In this document: piece after piece, positions 53,615 to 64,000 of the stretch
How the letters are laid out: every line of letters begins with the position of its first letter
Position numbering within the stretch: position 1 is the first letter of the stretch
Assembly: GCF_002752675.1 (NCBI RefSeq)
Contig: NZ_CP024608.1
Coordinates: 3,968,001 to 4,032,000, forward strand
Direction of reading: 5' to 3'
Source of the DNA: Massilia violaceinigra
Lineage (GTDB): Bacteria; Pseudomonadota; Gammaproteobacteria; Burkholderiales; Burkholderiaceae_D
Length of the DNA: 64,000 bases
Notes under the pieces: model-generated
The model's input: the letters and a program-made list of their open reading frames with translations, nothing else
The model's database searches: none
Told to the model about the DNA's origin: nothing
Translations under genes and position numbers: made by a program

Positions 53615-55480
53615 ATGTCATTCAAACCCTTGTCTTCCCTTCGCCGGGGTTTCGGCGTGTTCTGGAGAGCGGTCGACAGCACGCGCCGGGGCGTGCTCAA
53701 CGTACTGTTCCTGGCCATCGTCGTGTTCCTGCTGATCGCCGTTTTCAGCGGCGGCGGCGTCAAGCCGATGGCGACCAAGACCGCGCTCGTGCTCGAAATT
53801 AAGGGCAGCCTGGTCGAGCAGCACAGCGGCAACGTGCGCGAGGCGCTCATGGCCAACGCCGGCGCCGGCGAAGTGCGCAGGTCGGTGCAGCTGCGCGACG
53901 TGCTCACCGTGCTCGATCGCGCCGCCAAGGACCCGCAGATCAGCAGCGTGCTGCTGCTGCTCGACGAAATGGATGGCGCCGGACTTGCCATGCTCAATGA
54001 AGTCGGCCTGGCCATCGACCGCGTCAAGGCGTCGGGCAAACCCGTCATCGCCTGGGGCAGCGCGTTCGACCAGCGCCAGTACCTGCTCGCCTCGCACGCC
54101 ACCCAGGTCTATATGCATCCGATGGGCGCGGTCATGATCGAAGGCTTCGGCCGTTACCGCAATTACTACCGCGATGCGCTCGACAAGGTCGGCGTGACGG
54201 TCAACCTGATGAAGGTCGGTACTTACAAGAGCTTCGCCGAGCCGTACATCGGCAACGGCCCCTCGCCGGAAGCGGCCGAAGCGGACGCCTTCCTCTTTAA
54301 AGCGCTGTGGAGCGGCTACACCACCGACGTCGAGAAAAACCGCAAGCTGCCGGCCGGCTGGATCGCCCAGCGCATCGAGACCCTGCCCGCCGAGATGGAG
54401 CAAGCCGCCGGCGACACCGGCAAGCTGGCCCTGACCAGCAAACTGGTGGACGGCCTGAAAACGCGCGACGAAGTGCGCGCCATGATGATCACGCGCGGCG
54501 CCAAGGACGATGAAGGCACGAGTTTTCGCCAGGTCGGTTTCGGCGAGTACCTGATGCGCGTGACCCCGGAGCTGATGGGCGACGCCGTTGGCGTGATCGT
54601 GGCCTCCGGCGAAATTAGCGACGGCAATGCACCCGCGGGCTCGATCGGTGGCCTGTCCACCGCGAACCTGATCCGCAAGGCGCGCGAGGACAAGCAGATC
54701 AAGGCCGTCGTACTGCGCGTCGATTCGCCCGGCGGCAGCGCCTTCGGTTCGGAACTGATCCGGCGCGAGCTGGAACTGACGCGCGCCGCCGGTAAACCCG
54801 TGGTGGTGTCGATGGGCAGCGTGGCGGCGTCGGGCGGCTACTGGATTTCGATGGCATCCGACGAAGTGTTCGCCGACCGCGCCACCATCACCGGTTCGAT
54901 CGGCGTGTTCGCGATCCTGCCGACGGCCGAAAAGGTGGTCGAGAAACTGGGCATCCACACCGCCGGCGTGACCACCACCTGGCTGGCCGACGCCTACAAT
55001 CCAATGCGTCCGCTCGACCCGCGCTTCGCCCAGCTGATCCAGAGCAGCATCAACCATATTTACAGCGACTTCACCACCAAGGCCGCCGCGGCGCGCAAGA
55101 CCACCCAGCCGAAGATCGACGAAGTGGGGCAGGGCCGCGTGTGGACCGGCGTGCAGGCCAAGGAACGCGGCCTGGTCGACACCATCGGCAGCTACACCGA
55201 TGCGCTCAAGTCGGCCGCCAAACGCGCCAAGCTGGCCGACGGCTACCGCGTGGCCTACGTCGAGCGCGAGGTGTCGGCATTCGAGCGCGTGCTCACCTCC
55301 GTGTTCGGCGTGAGCGCCGCGCACGCGGTCAACATCGAGGTCAAACTGGGCCTGATGCCGACCGGCGTGCCGTCGAGCGCCGTGGCCGAAGTGAGCAAGG
55401 AACTGAGCTGGCTGGCCGACCTGGCCAAGGATCGCAAGCCATTCACTGCGGTCACCCACTGCATGTGCACGGCGCCCTGA
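53615..55480 (+). CDS. sppA: Signal peptide peptidase SppA, 67K type
   Basis: Membrane-anchored serine peptidase that degrades cleaved signal peptides on the periplasmic side. It has an N-terminal transmembrane helix at about residues 28-46, and two tandem ClpP-like domains. The Lys/Ser dyad is visible: Lys205 in GTYKSFAEPY and Ser406 in VAASGGYW. Length 621 is normal for the 67K type. A strong hairpin follows the stop. Confidence 0.94.
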   Translation: MSFKPLSSLRRGFGVFWRAVDSTRRGVLNVLFLAIVVFLLIAVFSGGGVKPMATKTALVLEIKGSLVEQHSGNVREALMANAGAGEVRRSVQLRDVLTVLDRAAKDPQISSVLLLLDEMDGAGLAMLNEVGLAIDRVKASGKPVIAWGSAFDQRQYLLASHATQVYMHPMGAVMIEGFGRYRNYYRDALDKVGVTVNLMKVGTYKSFAEPYIGNGPSPEAAEADAFLFKALWSGYTTDVEKNRKLPAGWIAQRIETLPAEMEQAAGDTGKLALTSKLVDGLKTRDEVRAMMITRGAKDDEGTSFRQVGFGEYLMRVTPELMGDAVGVIVASGEISDGNAPAGSIGGLSTANLIRKAREDKQIKAVVLRVDSPGGSAFGSELIRRELELTRAAGKPVVVSMGSVAASGGYWISMASDEVFADRATITGSIGVFAILPTAEKVVEKLGIHTAGVTTTWLADAYNPMRPLDPRFAQLIQSSINHIYSDFTTKAAAARKTTQPKIDEVGQGRVWTGVQAKERGLVDTIGSYTDALKSAAKRAKLADGYRVAYVEREVSAFERVLTSVFGVSAAHAVNIEVKLGLMPTGVPSSAVAEVSKELSWLADLAKDRKPFTAVTHCMCTAP

Positions 55481-55492
55481 CGCCTTGCTGTA

Positions 55493-55521
55493 CGCGGATG
55501 GGCAGTCCATGCCCATCCGCG
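55493..55521 (+). terminator. Hairpin after sppA
   Basis: A perfect 12-bp stem (CGCGGATGGGCA with TGCCCATCCGCG, 5-nt loop) starts 13 nt after the sppA stop. No T-tract of note, but it is the only strong hairpin before the RND operon. Confidence 0.6.
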
Positions 55522-55541
55522 CGCCACGCCATCGATTTGTA

Positions 55542-55579
55542 GCGGGTTTGTAACGCCATGTAGTTTGTTACAAACTCGC
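55542..55579. promoter_or_regulatory. Inverted repeat upstream of the RND operon
   Basis: GTTTGTAAC (55546-55554) and GTTACAAAC (55567-55575) are exact inverted repeats 12 nt apart. The arms extend to 13 bp on each side with one mismatch (GCG...CGC). This is a candidate operator for a regulator of the efflux operon. It lies about 195 nt before the adaptor ATG. Confidence 0.5.
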
Positions 55580-55719
55580 CCGTATCACCCATTCCCCCTA
55601 TGACAATGCATGCCCCGCCACCACTCGAAGCGTGCCGGCGGCATGCGCTTGCCATCACAGCCCATGAATCGACCCGCTTTGGGGCTTGAACCTGCCCCGG
55701 CCGAAACATGTCAAACCCC

Positions 55720-55747
55720 TTGTCCATGCTAGAGTTCCTTCAATAAT
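55720..55747 (+). promoter_or_regulatory. Candidate promoter of the mdtABC-type operon
   Basis: TTGTCC (55720-55725) and AATAAT (55742-55747), 16 nt apart, lie 26 nt before the adaptor ATG. Confidence 0.4.
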
Positions 55748-55772
55748 CGTTGCAATCAAGACAAGGAAATGC

Positions 55773-57047
55773 ATGAACCCATCACCCTCCCAGCCACGGC
55801 GCGGCCGCCGTGCCAAGCTTATCGGTAGTGTGATTGCCGTACTCGCCATGGCCGGACTGGGCGGACTCGCCTGGTACCTGACCCACCAGAGCCCGGCCAG
55901 CGGCCCTGGCGGCGCGCCGGGCGCGGCTTCCGGCCCGGGCGGTGTCGGCGGTGGCCGTGGTGGACGCGGCGGCGGCATGGCCACCACGGTCGGCGTGGCC
56001 ACGGCCGAACGCACCGACATCCCGGTCATCCTCGACGCTCTCGGCACGGTCACGGCGGCCGCCACGGCCACGGTGCGCCCGCAAGTGGCGGGCATCCTGC
56101 AAAAGATCCACTTCAGCGAAGGACAGCTGGTCAAGGCGGGGCAGGTGATGGCCACCATCGATCCGCGCCCGTTCGAGATGGCGCTGATGCAGGCGTCCGG
56201 CACGCGCCAGCGCAACGAAGCGCAGCTCGATAGCGCCAAGGTCACGCTGGAGCGCTACCGCACCCTGCTCACGCAGGACTCCATCGCGCGCCAGGAGGTC
56301 GATACCCAGGCCGCGCTGGTCAAGCAACTGCAAGGCACCGCCATGACCGACCGCGCGGCCGAAGGTGTGGCGCGCCTGAACCTGAGCTACACCCAGGTCA
56401 AGGCGCCGATCACGGGCCGGGTGGGCCTGCGCGTGATCGACATGGGCAACCTGGTCGGCAGCGGCGACGCCAACGGCATCGCCGTCATCACCCAGCTCTC
56501 GCCCATCGACGTCGAACTCGCGGTGCCGCAAGACCGCGTGCCGGACCTGCAGGCGCGCATTCGCGACAGCGCCAGCCTGGCCGCCACCGCGTTCGACCGC
56601 ACCCGTACCACCTCGCTCGCCAGAGGTGAATTCAAGGCGCTCGACAACCAGGTCGATGTGCAGACCGGTACCGTGCGCGCCAAGGCGCGTTTCGCCAACG
56701 GTGACCAGGCGCTGTTCCCCAGCCAGTTCGTCAATCTGCGCCTGGAGATGCGCACCATCAAGGATGCCGTCGTGGTGCCGGTGACCGCGCTGCGCCACGG
56801 CAGCACGGGCGACTTTGTCTACGTGCTCAATGCCGCCGAACGCACGGTCGCCGTGCGGCCCGTTACGCGCGGCCAGGCCACGGTGGACAAGGTGGAAGTG
56901 AAAACAGGCCTGAAAGCGGGTGAGCAGGTGATTACCGAAGGCGCGGACCGCCTCAAGGATGGCGCCAAAGTGACCCTGCCGACCGACAAGCCGGCTGTCG
57001 GCGCCGGTGGTGGCCGTCGCCGCCAGCGCGAAGGAGCGCCGAAATGA
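55773..57047 (+). CDS. RND efflux periplasmic adaptor (MdtA-like)
   Basis: A 424-residue membrane-fusion protein. It has an N-terminal hydrophobic anchor ([20 protein letters not shown]), a Gly-rich linker ([12 protein letters not shown]), then lipoyl/hairpin and beta-barrel domains ([39 protein letters not shown]). It links the RND pumps to the outer-membrane channel. The ATG at 55773 follows AAGGAAAT. The RND gene follows after 10 nt. Confidence 0.9.
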   Translation: MNPSPSQPRRGRRAKLIGSVIAVLAMAGLGGLAWYLTHQSPASGPGGAPGAASGPGGVGGGRGGRGGGMATTVGVATAERTDIPVILDALGTVTAAATATVRPQVAGILQKIHFSEGQLVKAGQVMATIDPRPFEMALMQASGTRQRNEAQLDSAKVTLERYRTLLTQDSIARQEVDTQAALVKQLQGTAMTDRAAEGVARLNLSYTQVKAPITGRVGLRVIDMGNLVGSGDANGIAVITQLSPIDVELAVPQDRVPDLQARIRDSASLAATAFDRTRTTSLARGEFKALDNQVDVQTGTVRAKARFANGDQALFPSQFVNLRLEMRTIKDAVVVPVTALRHGSTGDFVYVLNAAERTVAVRPVTRGQATVDKVEVKTGLKAGEQVITEGADRLKDGAKVTLPTDKPAVGAGGGRRRQREGAPK

Positions 57048-57057
57048 AGGGCGTGCG

Positions 57058-60000
57058 ATGAATCCGTCCGCCCCGTTTATCCGGCGCCCGGTCGCCACCT
57101 CGCTGCTGATGCTGGCGATCGTGCTGGCCGGCTTCGTCGGCTTCAAGTTCCTGCCGTTGTCGGCGCTGCCGCAGGTCGACTTCCCCACCATTCAGGTGCA
57201 GACGCTGTATCCAGGCGCCAGTCCGGAAGTCATGGCGCGTACCGTCACGGCGCCGCTGGAACGCCGCTTCGGCCAGATGTCCGGCCTGCAGCGCATGAGT
57301 TCCACCAGCGCCTCGGGCGTCTCCATCGTCACCCTGCAGTTCGGCCTGGGGCAAACGCTCGACGTGGCTGAACAGGAAGTACAGGCGGCCATTAACGCCG
57401 GCGGCTCGCTGCTGCCGGCCGACCTGCCGGCGCCGCCGGTGTACGCCAAGGTCAACCCGGCCGACGCGCCGGTGCTCACGCTGGCCATTACGTCCGACAC
57501 GGTGCCGCTGACGGAAGTACAGAATCTGGTCAACACGCGCCTGGCGCTGAAAATCAGCCAGGTGTCGGGCGTGGGCCTGGTTACCCTGAGCGGCGGGCAG
57601 CGGCCGGCGGTGCGCATCCAGGCCGATACCGGCGCGCTGGCCACCTACGGCCTTGGCCTGGATACGCTGCGCAGCGCGATCTCGGGCGCCAATGCCAACA
57701 GCGCCAAGGGCAACTTCGACGGTCCCACGCGCTCTTACGCAATCAACGCCAACGACCAGCTCCTGACCGTGCCCGATTACGAAAAACTGATCGTCGCCTA
57801 CCGCAACGGCGCCCCGGTGCGCCTGTCCGACGTGGCCAAGGTGGTCGACAGCGCCGAAAACGTCAAGCTGGGCGCCTGGGCCAACATGAAGCCGGCCATC
57901 ATCCTCAACGTGCAGCGCCAGCCGGGCGCCAACGTCATCGCCACGGTGGACGCCATCAAGGCGCGCCTGCCCGAGCTGCAGGCCAGCCTGCCCGGCGCGC
58001 TGCGGCTCGACGTGCTGTCGGACCGCACCACCGGCATCCGCGCCTCCGTCACCCACGTCGAACTCGAACTGCTGCTGGCCGTGGCGCTGGTGGTGCTTGT
58101 GATTTTCGCCTTCCTGCACAGCGTGCGCGCCACCGTGATTGCCAGCCTTGCGGTGCCGATCTCGCTGATCGGCACCTGCGGCGCGATGTACCTGCTCGGC
58201 TACAGCCTGAATAACCTTTCCCTCATGGCGCTGACGATCGCCACCGGTTTCGTGGTCGACGACGCCATCGTCATGATCGAAAACATCGCGCGCTATATCG
58301 AAGAAGGCGAAACGCCGATGGCGGCCGCCGTCAAGGGCGCCGCGCAGATCGGCTTTACCATCATTTCGCTGACGGTGTCGCTGATCGCCGTCCTGATTCC
58401 GCTGCTGTTCATGGGCGACGTGGTGGGGCGCCTGTTCCGCGAATTCGCCATTACCCTGGCCATCACGATCCTTATTTCGGGCGTTGTGTCGCTGACCTTG
58501 GTGCCGATGATGTCGGCGCGCTGGCTGCGCAGCCACGAAGACGAAAAACCGGGGCGCATGGCGCAACGCACCCAGGCATTTTTCGACCGCGTGATCGTAC
58601 GCTATGACCACGCGCTGAACTGGGTGCTGGCGCGCCAGGGCCTGACTTTGCTGGTGGCGCTGGCCACGCTGGTGCTCACGGCCGTGCTGTATGTGCTCAT
58701 TCCCAAGGGCCTGTTCCCGACCCAGGACACCGGCCAGCTCCAGGCGCGCGTGGAAATGCGCCAGTCGATTTCGTACGACCGCATGGCCGAACTGCAGCAG
58801 GCGGCCGGCAAGGCAATCCTGGCCGATCCGGATGTGGAGTCGCTCAGTTCCAACGTCGGCGTCGACGCGGCCAACAACACCATGCTTCACACCGGCCGCA
58901 TGCTGATCAACCTGAAACGCGACAAGGCGTCCAGCCAGGCCGAGATCATGCAACGCCTGCGCCGCCGCGTGGCCGAGGTGGCCGGCGTCACCCTGTACCT
59001 GCAACCGACCCAGGACCTGACCATCGACGCCGAAAGCGGTCCGACGCTGTACCGCGTCTCGCTCGAAGGAGCCGACAGCGCCACGGTCAGCCAATGGGCG
59101 GGCACCTTGGTCAGGCATCTGCAGCAGAACAGGCAGGTGACGAATGTGGTGACCGACGCCGGCGCCACGGGCGTCTCGGCTTTTGTCAGCATCGACCGCG
59201 ATACCGCGTCGCGCCTGTCGGTCACGGCCGCCTCGATCGACGACGCCCTGTACAGCGCCTATGGCCAGCGCATCGTCTCGACCATTTTCACCGAGACCAA
59301 TCAGTACCGCGTGATCCTGGAGGCGCAGCGCGACCCGCACATGTCGATCGCCGCCCTGGGCCTGTTGCCGATCAAGACCGGCTCCGGCAAGACCACGCCG
59401 CTGTCGGCGGTGGCAAGCATCACCGAGCAGCCGGCGCCGCTGCAAATCACCCACGTGGCGCAGTACCCGGCCACCACCATCGGTTTCGATACCGCGCCGG
59501 GCGTCTCGCTGGGCCAGTCGGTGGAGGCGATTCGCGCCGCCGCGCTTGAGATCAAGCTGCCGGCGTCGGTCAGCATGACCTTCCTCGGCGCTGCGGGCGC
59601 CTACCAGGCGTCGCTGTCGAACCAGCTGTGGCTCATTCTGGCGGCGGTGATATGCGTCTACATCGTGCTCGGCGTGCTGTACGAAAGCTATGTGCATCCG
59701 CTGACGATTCTGTCCACCTTGCCGTCGGCCGGCGTGGGCGCGCTGCTGGCGCTGATGATCAGCGGCCAGGACCTGGGCGTGATCGGCATCATCGGCATCA
59801 TCCTCCTGATCGGCATCGTCAAGAAAAACGCCATCATGATGATCGACTTTGCCATCGAGGCCGAACGGGAGAAGGGCATGGCCCCGCGCGAGGCGATCCA
59901 GCAGGCCGCGCTGCTGCGCTTCCGCCCGATTTTGATGACTACCCTGGCCGCGCTGTTCGCGGCGGTGCCGCTGATGCTCGGCTGGGGCGAGGGCGCCGAA

Positions 60001-60156
60001 CTGCGCCGCCCGCTCGGCCTGGCCATCTTCGGTGGCCTGATCGTCAGCCAGATGCTCACGCTGTTTACGACGCCGGTGATTTACCTCGGCTTCGACAGTC
60101 TGGCGCGGCGCTGGTCGCGTAAAGACGCCGTTACGGCGGGCGAGGTAGCCAAGTGA
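57058..60156 (+). CDS. RND efflux pump subunit (MdtB-like)
   Basis: A 1032-residue inner-membrane proton-driven RND transporter of the MdtB branch. It starts [19 protein letters not shown], with the proton-relay helix motif [21 protein letters not shown] near residue 400. The start at 57058 comes 10 nt after the adaptor stop. The gene overlaps the next pump gene by 4 nt (GTGA). In E. coli MdtB and MdtC form a heterotrimer; the same is inferred here. Confidence 0.93.
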   Translation: MNPSAPFIRRPVATSLLMLAIVLAGFVGFKFLPLSALPQVDFPTIQVQTLYPGASPEVMARTVTAPLERRFGQMSGLQRMSSTSASGVSIVTLQFGLGQTLDVAEQEVQAAINAGGSLLPADLPAPPVYAKVNPADAPVLTLAITSDTVPLTEVQNLVNTRLALKISQVSGVGLVTLSGGQRPAVRIQADTGALATYGLGLDTLRSAISGANANSAKGNFDGPTRSYAINANDQLLTVPDYEKLIVAYRNGAPVRLSDVAKVVDSAENVKLGAWANMKPAIILNVQRQPGANVIATVDAIKARLPELQASLPGALRLDVLSDRTTGIRASVTHVELELLLAVALVVLVIFAFLHSVRATVIASLAVPISLIGTCGAMYLLGYSLNNLSLMALTIATGFVVDDAIVMIENIARYIEEGETPMAAAVKGAAQIGFTIISLTVSLIAVLIPLLFMGDVVGRLFREFAITLAITILISGVVSLTLVPMMSARWLRSHEDEKPGRMAQRTQAFFDRVIVRYDHALNWVLARQGLTLLVALATLVLTAVLYVLIPKGLFPTQDTGQLQARVEMRQSISYDRMAELQQAAGKAILADPDVESLSSNVGVDAANNTMLHTGRMLINLKRDKASSQAEIMQRLRRRVAEVAGVTLYLQPTQDLTIDAESGPTLYRVSLEGADSATVSQWAGTLVRHLQQNRQVTNVVTDAGATGVSAFVSIDRDTASRLSVTAASIDDALYSAYGQRIVSTIFTETNQYRVILEAQRDPHMSIAALGLLPIKTGSGKTTPLSAVASITEQPAPLQITHVAQYPATTIGFDTAPGVSLGQSVEAIRAAALEIKLPASVSMTFLGAAGAYQASLSNQLWLILAAVICVYIVLGVLYESYVHPLTILSTLPSAGVGALLALMISGQDLGVIGIIGIILLIGIVKKNAIMMIDFAIEAEREKGMAPREAIQQAALLRFRPILMTTLAALFAAVPLMLGWGEGAELRRPLGLAIFGGLIVSQMLTLFTTPVIYLGFDSLARRWSRKDAVTAGEVAK

Positions 60157-63100
60157 ATTTGTCCGAGCCTTTCGTACGGCGTCCGATCGCCACCGTCCTG
60201 CTCACGCTCGGCATCGCGCTTGCCGGTATCGGCGCGTTCTTCGTGCTGCCGGTCTCGCCGCTGCCGCAGGTGGACTTTCCGACCATCTCGGTGAGCGCAT
60301 CGCTGCCGGGGGCCAGTCCCGACACCATGTCGACCAGCGTGGCCACGCCGCTGGAGAGGCGCCTTGGCGTGATCTCCGGCGTGAACGAAATGACCTCGTC
60401 GAGCGGCAGCGGCTCGACCCGTGTGAGCCTGCAGTTCGATTTGAACCGCAAGATCGATTCGGCCGCGCGCGAAGTGCAGGCGGCCATCAGCGCCGCGCGC
60501 GCCGACCTGCCGTCCACCCTGAAGAGTAACCCGACCTACCGCAAGGCTAATCCGTCCGACGCGCCCATCATCATCCTGGCGCTGACGTCGAAAACCAAAT
60601 CGCCGGGCCAGATCTTCGAGTCGGTATCGAACCTGGTGCAGCAAAAGCTGGCGCAGGTGCAGGGCGTGGGCGACGTGGAAATCGGCGGCGGCTCATTGCC
60701 GGCCGTGCGTGTCGAGCTGCTGCCGTATGCGCTGAACCGCTACGGCATCTCCACCGAAGACGTGCGCGCCGCGATCCAGTCGACCAATGCCAACCGGCCC
60801 AAGGGCGCGATCGAAGGCAACGGCATGCGCCTGCAAATCTATTCGCAGGCCAGCACCGCCACGGGCGGACGCAGCGCGGCCGACTACCGCAGCCTGGTGG
60901 TCGCCTGGCGCAACGGTGCTGCCGTGCGCCTGGACGACGTGGCCCAGGTGATCGACGGCGTCGAAAACGTCAATACATTGGGTCTGTTCAACGGCCAGCC
61001 GGCGGTGATCGTGCTGATCACGCGCCAGCCCGGCGCCAACGTCATCGAAACGGTGGACGGCGTGCGCGCCCTGGTGCCCATGCTGCAGGCGCAGCTGCCG
61101 CAGGATGTGAAGCTGGAAGTGGCGTCCGACAGCACCAACTCGATCCGCTCCTCGCTGGCCGAGATCGAGCTGACGCTGATGATCTCCATTTTGCTGGTGG
61201 TGCTGGTGGTCAGCCTGTTTTTGCGCAGCGTACGCGCCACCATCATTCCGGCGGTGGCCACGGTGGTGTCCCTGCTCGGCACGTTCGGCGTGATGTACAT
61301 GCTGGGTTTTTCACTGAACAACCTGTCGCTGATGGCGCTGACCGTGGCCACCGGTTTCGTGGTCGACGACGCCATCGTCGTGCTGGAAAATACCGCCCGC
61401 CACATCGAAAACGGCATGGACCGCATGCAGGCGGCGCTGCTCGGTGCACGCGAAGTCGGTTTTACGGTGCTGTCGATCAGCCTGTCGCTGGTGGCGGTGT
61501 TCATCCCGCTGCTGTTCATGGGCGGGCAGGTGGGCCGCCTGTTCCGCGAATTCGCCGTCACCCTGTCGGCGGCGGTGATGATTTCGCTGGTCATTTCGCT
61601 CACCACCACGCCGATGATGTGCGCCTGGCTGCTCAAACCCACCGACCATGAGCGCAAGCCGGGCCGGCTTGCGCGTTGGGCCGAGCGCGGTTTCGACCGC
61701 ATCCACAAGGCCTATGAGCATTCGCTCGACTGGGCACTCGACAGCATCGCGCTGGTGATGCTCATTTTCGTGTTCGTGATCGGCCTGAACGTGTACCTGT
61801 TCAGCGCCGCGCCGAAAGGCTTCTTTCCGCAGCAGGACACGGGCCAGATCAGCGGCGGCATCCGCGCTGACCAGAGCATTTCGTTCCAGGCCATGCAGGC
61901 CAAGTTGAAGCAACTGGTCGACATCATCCGGCGCGATCCGGCGGTGGCCACGGTGGTTGGCTTTACCGGCGGCGGACGGGCCGGCGGTGGTTTCATGTTC
62001 ATCAACCTGAAACCGGTGTCCGAACGCAGCGATGGCGGCCAGGCCGTGATTGCGCGCCTGCGCCCGCAACTGGCCAAAGTGACTGGCGTGTCGATGTTCC
62101 TCAATCCGGTGCAGGATCTGCGCATGGGCGGGCGCCAGTCCAACTCGACCTACCAGTACACCTTAAAGAGCGACAACCGGGCCGACCTCAAACTGTGGGC
62201 CGGCAAGCTGGCCGACGCCATGAAACGGCAGCCTGCGCTGGTCGATGTCGACACCGACCAGGCCGAAAACGGGGTCGAGATGTTCGTCCAGATCGACAAG
62301 GACAGCGCCGCGCGCCTGGGCATCAACCCGCGCGACGTCGATAATGCGCTCTACAACGCCTTCGGCCAGCGCCAGGTGACGACCATCTACGATGAACTCA
62401 ATCAGTACAGCGTGATCATGGGCGTGGCAAAGCAGTACCAGCAGTCGCCCGAGGCGCTGAACGATGTGTACGTGCCTTCGCGCGGCACCGCCAGCGCCGG
62501 TGGCACCGCCAGCGCCGGTGGCGCGGCCGCGCCTGCCAACACCACCGCGGCGCGCGATCCGTCCAGCGGCCAGGCCCTGAGCAGCGAAGCGACCACCATG
62601 GTGCCGCTGTCGGCCATTGCCAGCTTTGCCGAAAGCTCGACGCCGACCTCCGTCAACCATCAGGATGGCGAACTGGCCACGACCGTGTCGTTCAACCTGG
62701 CGCAGGGCAGCAACCTGGCCGATGGACAGGCGGCTGTGAAGCAGGCGGAGGCCGACATCGGCATGCCGAACAATGTGCGCGGCAGCTTCCAGGGTACGGC
62801 GCGCGCGGCCGACGAGTCGAACAAGGAGCAGCCGATGCTGATCGCCGCGGCCATCGTCGTCATCTACATCGTGCTCGGCATCCTGTACGAAAGCCTGGTG
62901 CATCCGATCACCGTGCTCTCGACCCTGCCGTCGGCCGGCGTGGGCGCGGTGCTGGCCCTGCTGCTGTTCAAGATGGAGTTTTCGATCATTGCCCTGATCG
63001 GCGTGTTTTTGCTGATCGGGATCGTGAAGAAGAATGCGATCCTGATCATCGACTTCGCGCTGGAAGCGGAGCGCACGCGCGGCCTGACCCCGCTCGAAGC

Positions 63101-63380
63101 GGTGCGCGAGGCCTGCCTGCTGCGTTTCCGCCCGATCCTGATGACGACCCTGGCCGCCGCACTGGGTGCCTTGCCGCTGGCGATCGGCTTCGGCGAAGGT
63201 TCGGAGCTGCGCCGCCCGCTCGGCATCGCCATCATCGGTGGCCTGATCGCCAGCCAGGTCCTGACCCTGCTCACCACGCCGGTGGTCTACGTCGTCATGG
63301 ACAAGCTGCGCCGCCGCAGCCCTGCCGAGCGCCAGCTCGGTCATCACGCCGACAACGCTGCCTCACCTAATCCACAATGA
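60153..63380 (+). CDS. RND efflux pump subunit (MdtC-like)
   Basis: A 1075-residue RND transporter, start GTG 60153 overlapping the previous stop. [21 protein letters not shown] is the proton-relay motif. It carries a Gly/Ala/Ser-rich insertion around residues 775-810 in the docking-domain part of the second periplasmic loop, with an 18-nt DNA repeat. Its stop overlaps the outer-membrane factor gene (ATGA), so the four genes form one coupled operon. Confidence 0.93.
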   Translation: MNLSEPFVRRPIATVLLTLGIALAGIGAFFVLPVSPLPQVDFPTISVSASLPGASPDTMSTSVATPLERRLGVISGVNEMTSSSGSGSTRVSLQFDLNRKIDSAAREVQAAISAARADLPSTLKSNPTYRKANPSDAPIIILALTSKTKSPGQIFESVSNLVQQKLAQVQGVGDVEIGGGSLPAVRVELLPYALNRYGISTEDVRAAIQSTNANRPKGAIEGNGMRLQIYSQASTATGGRSAADYRSLVVAWRNGAAVRLDDVAQVIDGVENVNTLGLFNGQPAVIVLITRQPGANVIETVDGVRALVPMLQAQLPQDVKLEVASDSTNSIRSSLAEIELTLMISILLVVLVVSLFLRSVRATIIPAVATVVSLLGTFGVMYMLGFSLNNLSLMALTVATGFVVDDAIVVLENTARHIENGMDRMQAALLGAREVGFTVLSISLSLVAVFIPLLFMGGQVGRLFREFAVTLSAAVMISLVISLTTTPMMCAWLLKPTDHERKPGRLARWAERGFDRIHKAYEHSLDWALDSIALVMLIFVFVIGLNVYLFSAAPKGFFPQQDTGQISGGIRADQSISFQAMQAKLKQLVDIIRRDPAVATVVGFTGGGRAGGGFMFINLKPVSERSDGGQAVIARLRPQLAKVTGVSMFLNPVQDLRMGGRQSNSTYQYTLKSDNRADLKLWAGKLADAMKRQPALVDVDTDQAENGVEMFVQIDKDSAARLGINPRDVDNALYNAFGQRQVTTIYDELNQYSVIMGVAKQYQQSPEALNDVYVPSRGTASAGGTASAGGAAAPANTTAARDPSSGQALSSEATTMVPLSAIASFAESSTPTSVNHQDGELATTVSFNLAQGSNLADGQAAVKQAEADIGMPNNVRGSFQGTARAADESNKEQPMLIAAAIVVIYIVLGILYESLVHPITVLSTLPSAGVGAVLALLLFKMEFSIIALIGVFLLIGIVKKNAILIIDFALEAERTRGLTPLEAVREACLLRFRPILMTTLAAALGALPLAIGFGEGSELRRPLGIAIIGGLIASQVLTLLTTPVVYVVMDKLRRRSPAERQLGHHADNAASPNPQ
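62487..62522 (+). repeat. 18-nt tandem repeat in the mdtC-like gene
   Basis: ACCGCCAGCGCCGGTGGC occurs twice in a row, coding [12 protein letters not shown] in a flexible periplasmic insertion. Confidence 0.8.
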
Positions 63381-64000
63381 GTAATCCTATGCGCGCAATT
63401 GAGTTCCTTCGCCTTTTACCGCTGGCCGCTTTCCTGCTTGGCGGCTGCGCCGCCGGCCCGGCGTATGTGAAGCCCGGCACGCCCGAACCGGCGGCATTCA
63501 AGGAAGCGCAGGGCTGGTCGCCCGCCGCCCCGGCCGATGCGCTCGACCGCGGCCCGTGGTGGACCCTCTTCAACGATCCGGTCTTGAACGAACTGGCGGG
63601 GCAGATCGAGGTGTCGAACCAGAACGTGGCCGCCGCCGTGGCCTCGTATGCGCAATCGCGCGCGCTGGTGCAGCAGCAGCGCGCCGGCCTGTTCCCGAGC
63701 GTGTCGCTCAGTACGAGCGGCGAGCGTTCGGGCACGCGCAATGCCGGCGCCGACAACAATTACCGTCTCAACATCGGCACCAGCTGGGAGCCTGACCTGT
63801 GGGGCCGCCTGCGCGCCGGCGTGACCGCGGCCAGCGCCAACGCCCAGGCCAGCGCCGCCGATTTGGCCTCGGCGCGCCTGTCGGCCCAGGGCGAACTGGC
63901 GGCCAATTATTTTGTGGTGCGCCAGACCGACGCCCAGGCGGCGCTGCTGGCGACGACCATCGAAGGCTACCGGCGGGTGCTGCAGATCACGCGGAACCGC
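63377..64000 (+). CDS. Outer-membrane efflux factor, NodT/OprM type (3' end missing)
   Basis: TolC-like outer-membrane channel lipoprotein of the RND system, cut by the end of the window after 208 codons. The signal peptide ends in a lipobox, LGGC, followed by AAGPAYVKPG. PWWTLFNDPVLNELAGQIE and SWEPDLWGRLRAGV are family motifs. The start is ATG 63377 overlapping the pump stop; ATG 63389 is an alternative. The open frame runs past the last base. Confidence 0.92.
   Translation, partial: MSNPMRAIEFLRLLPLAAFLLGGCAAGPAYVKPGTPEPAAFKEAQGWSPAAPADALDRGPWWTLFNDPVLNELAGQIEVSNQNVAAAVASYAQSRALVQQQRAGLFPSVSLSTSGERSGTRNAGADNNYRLNIGTSWEPDLWGRLRAGVTAASANAQASAADLASARLSAQGELAANYFVVRQTDAQAALLATTIEGYRRVLQITRNR

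Noticed and set aside
56953..59697. 914-codon minus-strand frame opposite the mdtB-like gene
   Set aside because: Antisense shadow of an RND pump; no independent support such as ribosome site or motif.

Overview
The window looks like chromosomal DNA of a betaproteobacterium of the Burkholderiales, most likely Oxalobacteraceae (Massilia/Telluria/Duganella-like). The evidence is its high GC content, a complete nuo (complex I) operon ending in a DUF2818 gene and a Nudix hydrolase, a PHB phasin, many LysR, PAS, GGDEF and EAL regulators, and an RND efflux operon. I see no rRNA, tRNA, CRISPR array or intact mobile element. The taxonomic call is inference.

Layout. 1-12.9 kb: nuoE (5' end missing) through nuoN, all on +, closely spaced or overlapping, then DUF2818 and a Nudix (ADP-sugar pyrophosphatase) gene. 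12.9-14.8 kb: a secreted HExxH protein and ispD-ispF of the MEP isoprenoid pathway. 15-18.9 kb: an orphan curlin-repeat protein, a hotdog thioesterase divergent from a marR-MFS transporter pair, and two small unknown genes. 18.9-22.8 kb (minus): an immunity-like protein, a LysR regulator and a large subtilisin-like protease without signal peptide. 23-25.8 kb: an NAD(P)-binding protein, an FMN reductase, a VOC protein and a Kv-type potassium channel with a damaged 5' end. 26-27.8 kb: an N-terminal fragment of a TnsB-like transposase, then a phasin gene behind a perfect FNR-type box. 27.9-34.8 kb: an acyltransferase, a LytS/LytR-type two-component pair, a YdeI/OmdA-like protein, a 4-nt-overlapping pair of FHA-domain membrane protein and trypsin-like protease, and ribA.

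35-42 kb is signal-transduction rich: a PAS-PAS hybrid kinase, a pirin divergent from its likely LysR regulator, and an overlapping HDOD / PAS-GGDEF-EAL pair in which the GGDEF motif is degenerate but EAL is intact. 42-49.3 kb: a two-domain glycosyltransferase, a DUF3820 protein, a thioredoxin-reductase-like flavoprotein with a striking promoter-operator, a large lipoprotein hydrolase, rsgA and cysteine dioxygenase. 49.4-55.5 kb: a NYN-LOTUS RNase-like protein with repetitive tail, an SDR remnant, a small secreted protein, a metallophosphoesterase, a sodium:solute symporter and sppA. 55.7-64 kb: an MdtABC-type RND efflux operon (adaptor, two RND pumps, outer-membrane factor cut by the window end).

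Most of the window is ordinary housekeeping DNA. The items I would look at again are a His/Lys/Asp-rich 71-residue insertion in NuoL, the orphan curlin-like protein, the FHA/protease pair, the TnsB fragment, the FNR-boxed phasin promoter, the palindrome centred on the -10 box at 44.3 kb, the NYN-LOTUS protein, and several local lesions or remnants (channel 5' end, HDOD start, SDR tail). I found no convincing single new multi-gene defence or biosynthetic system.
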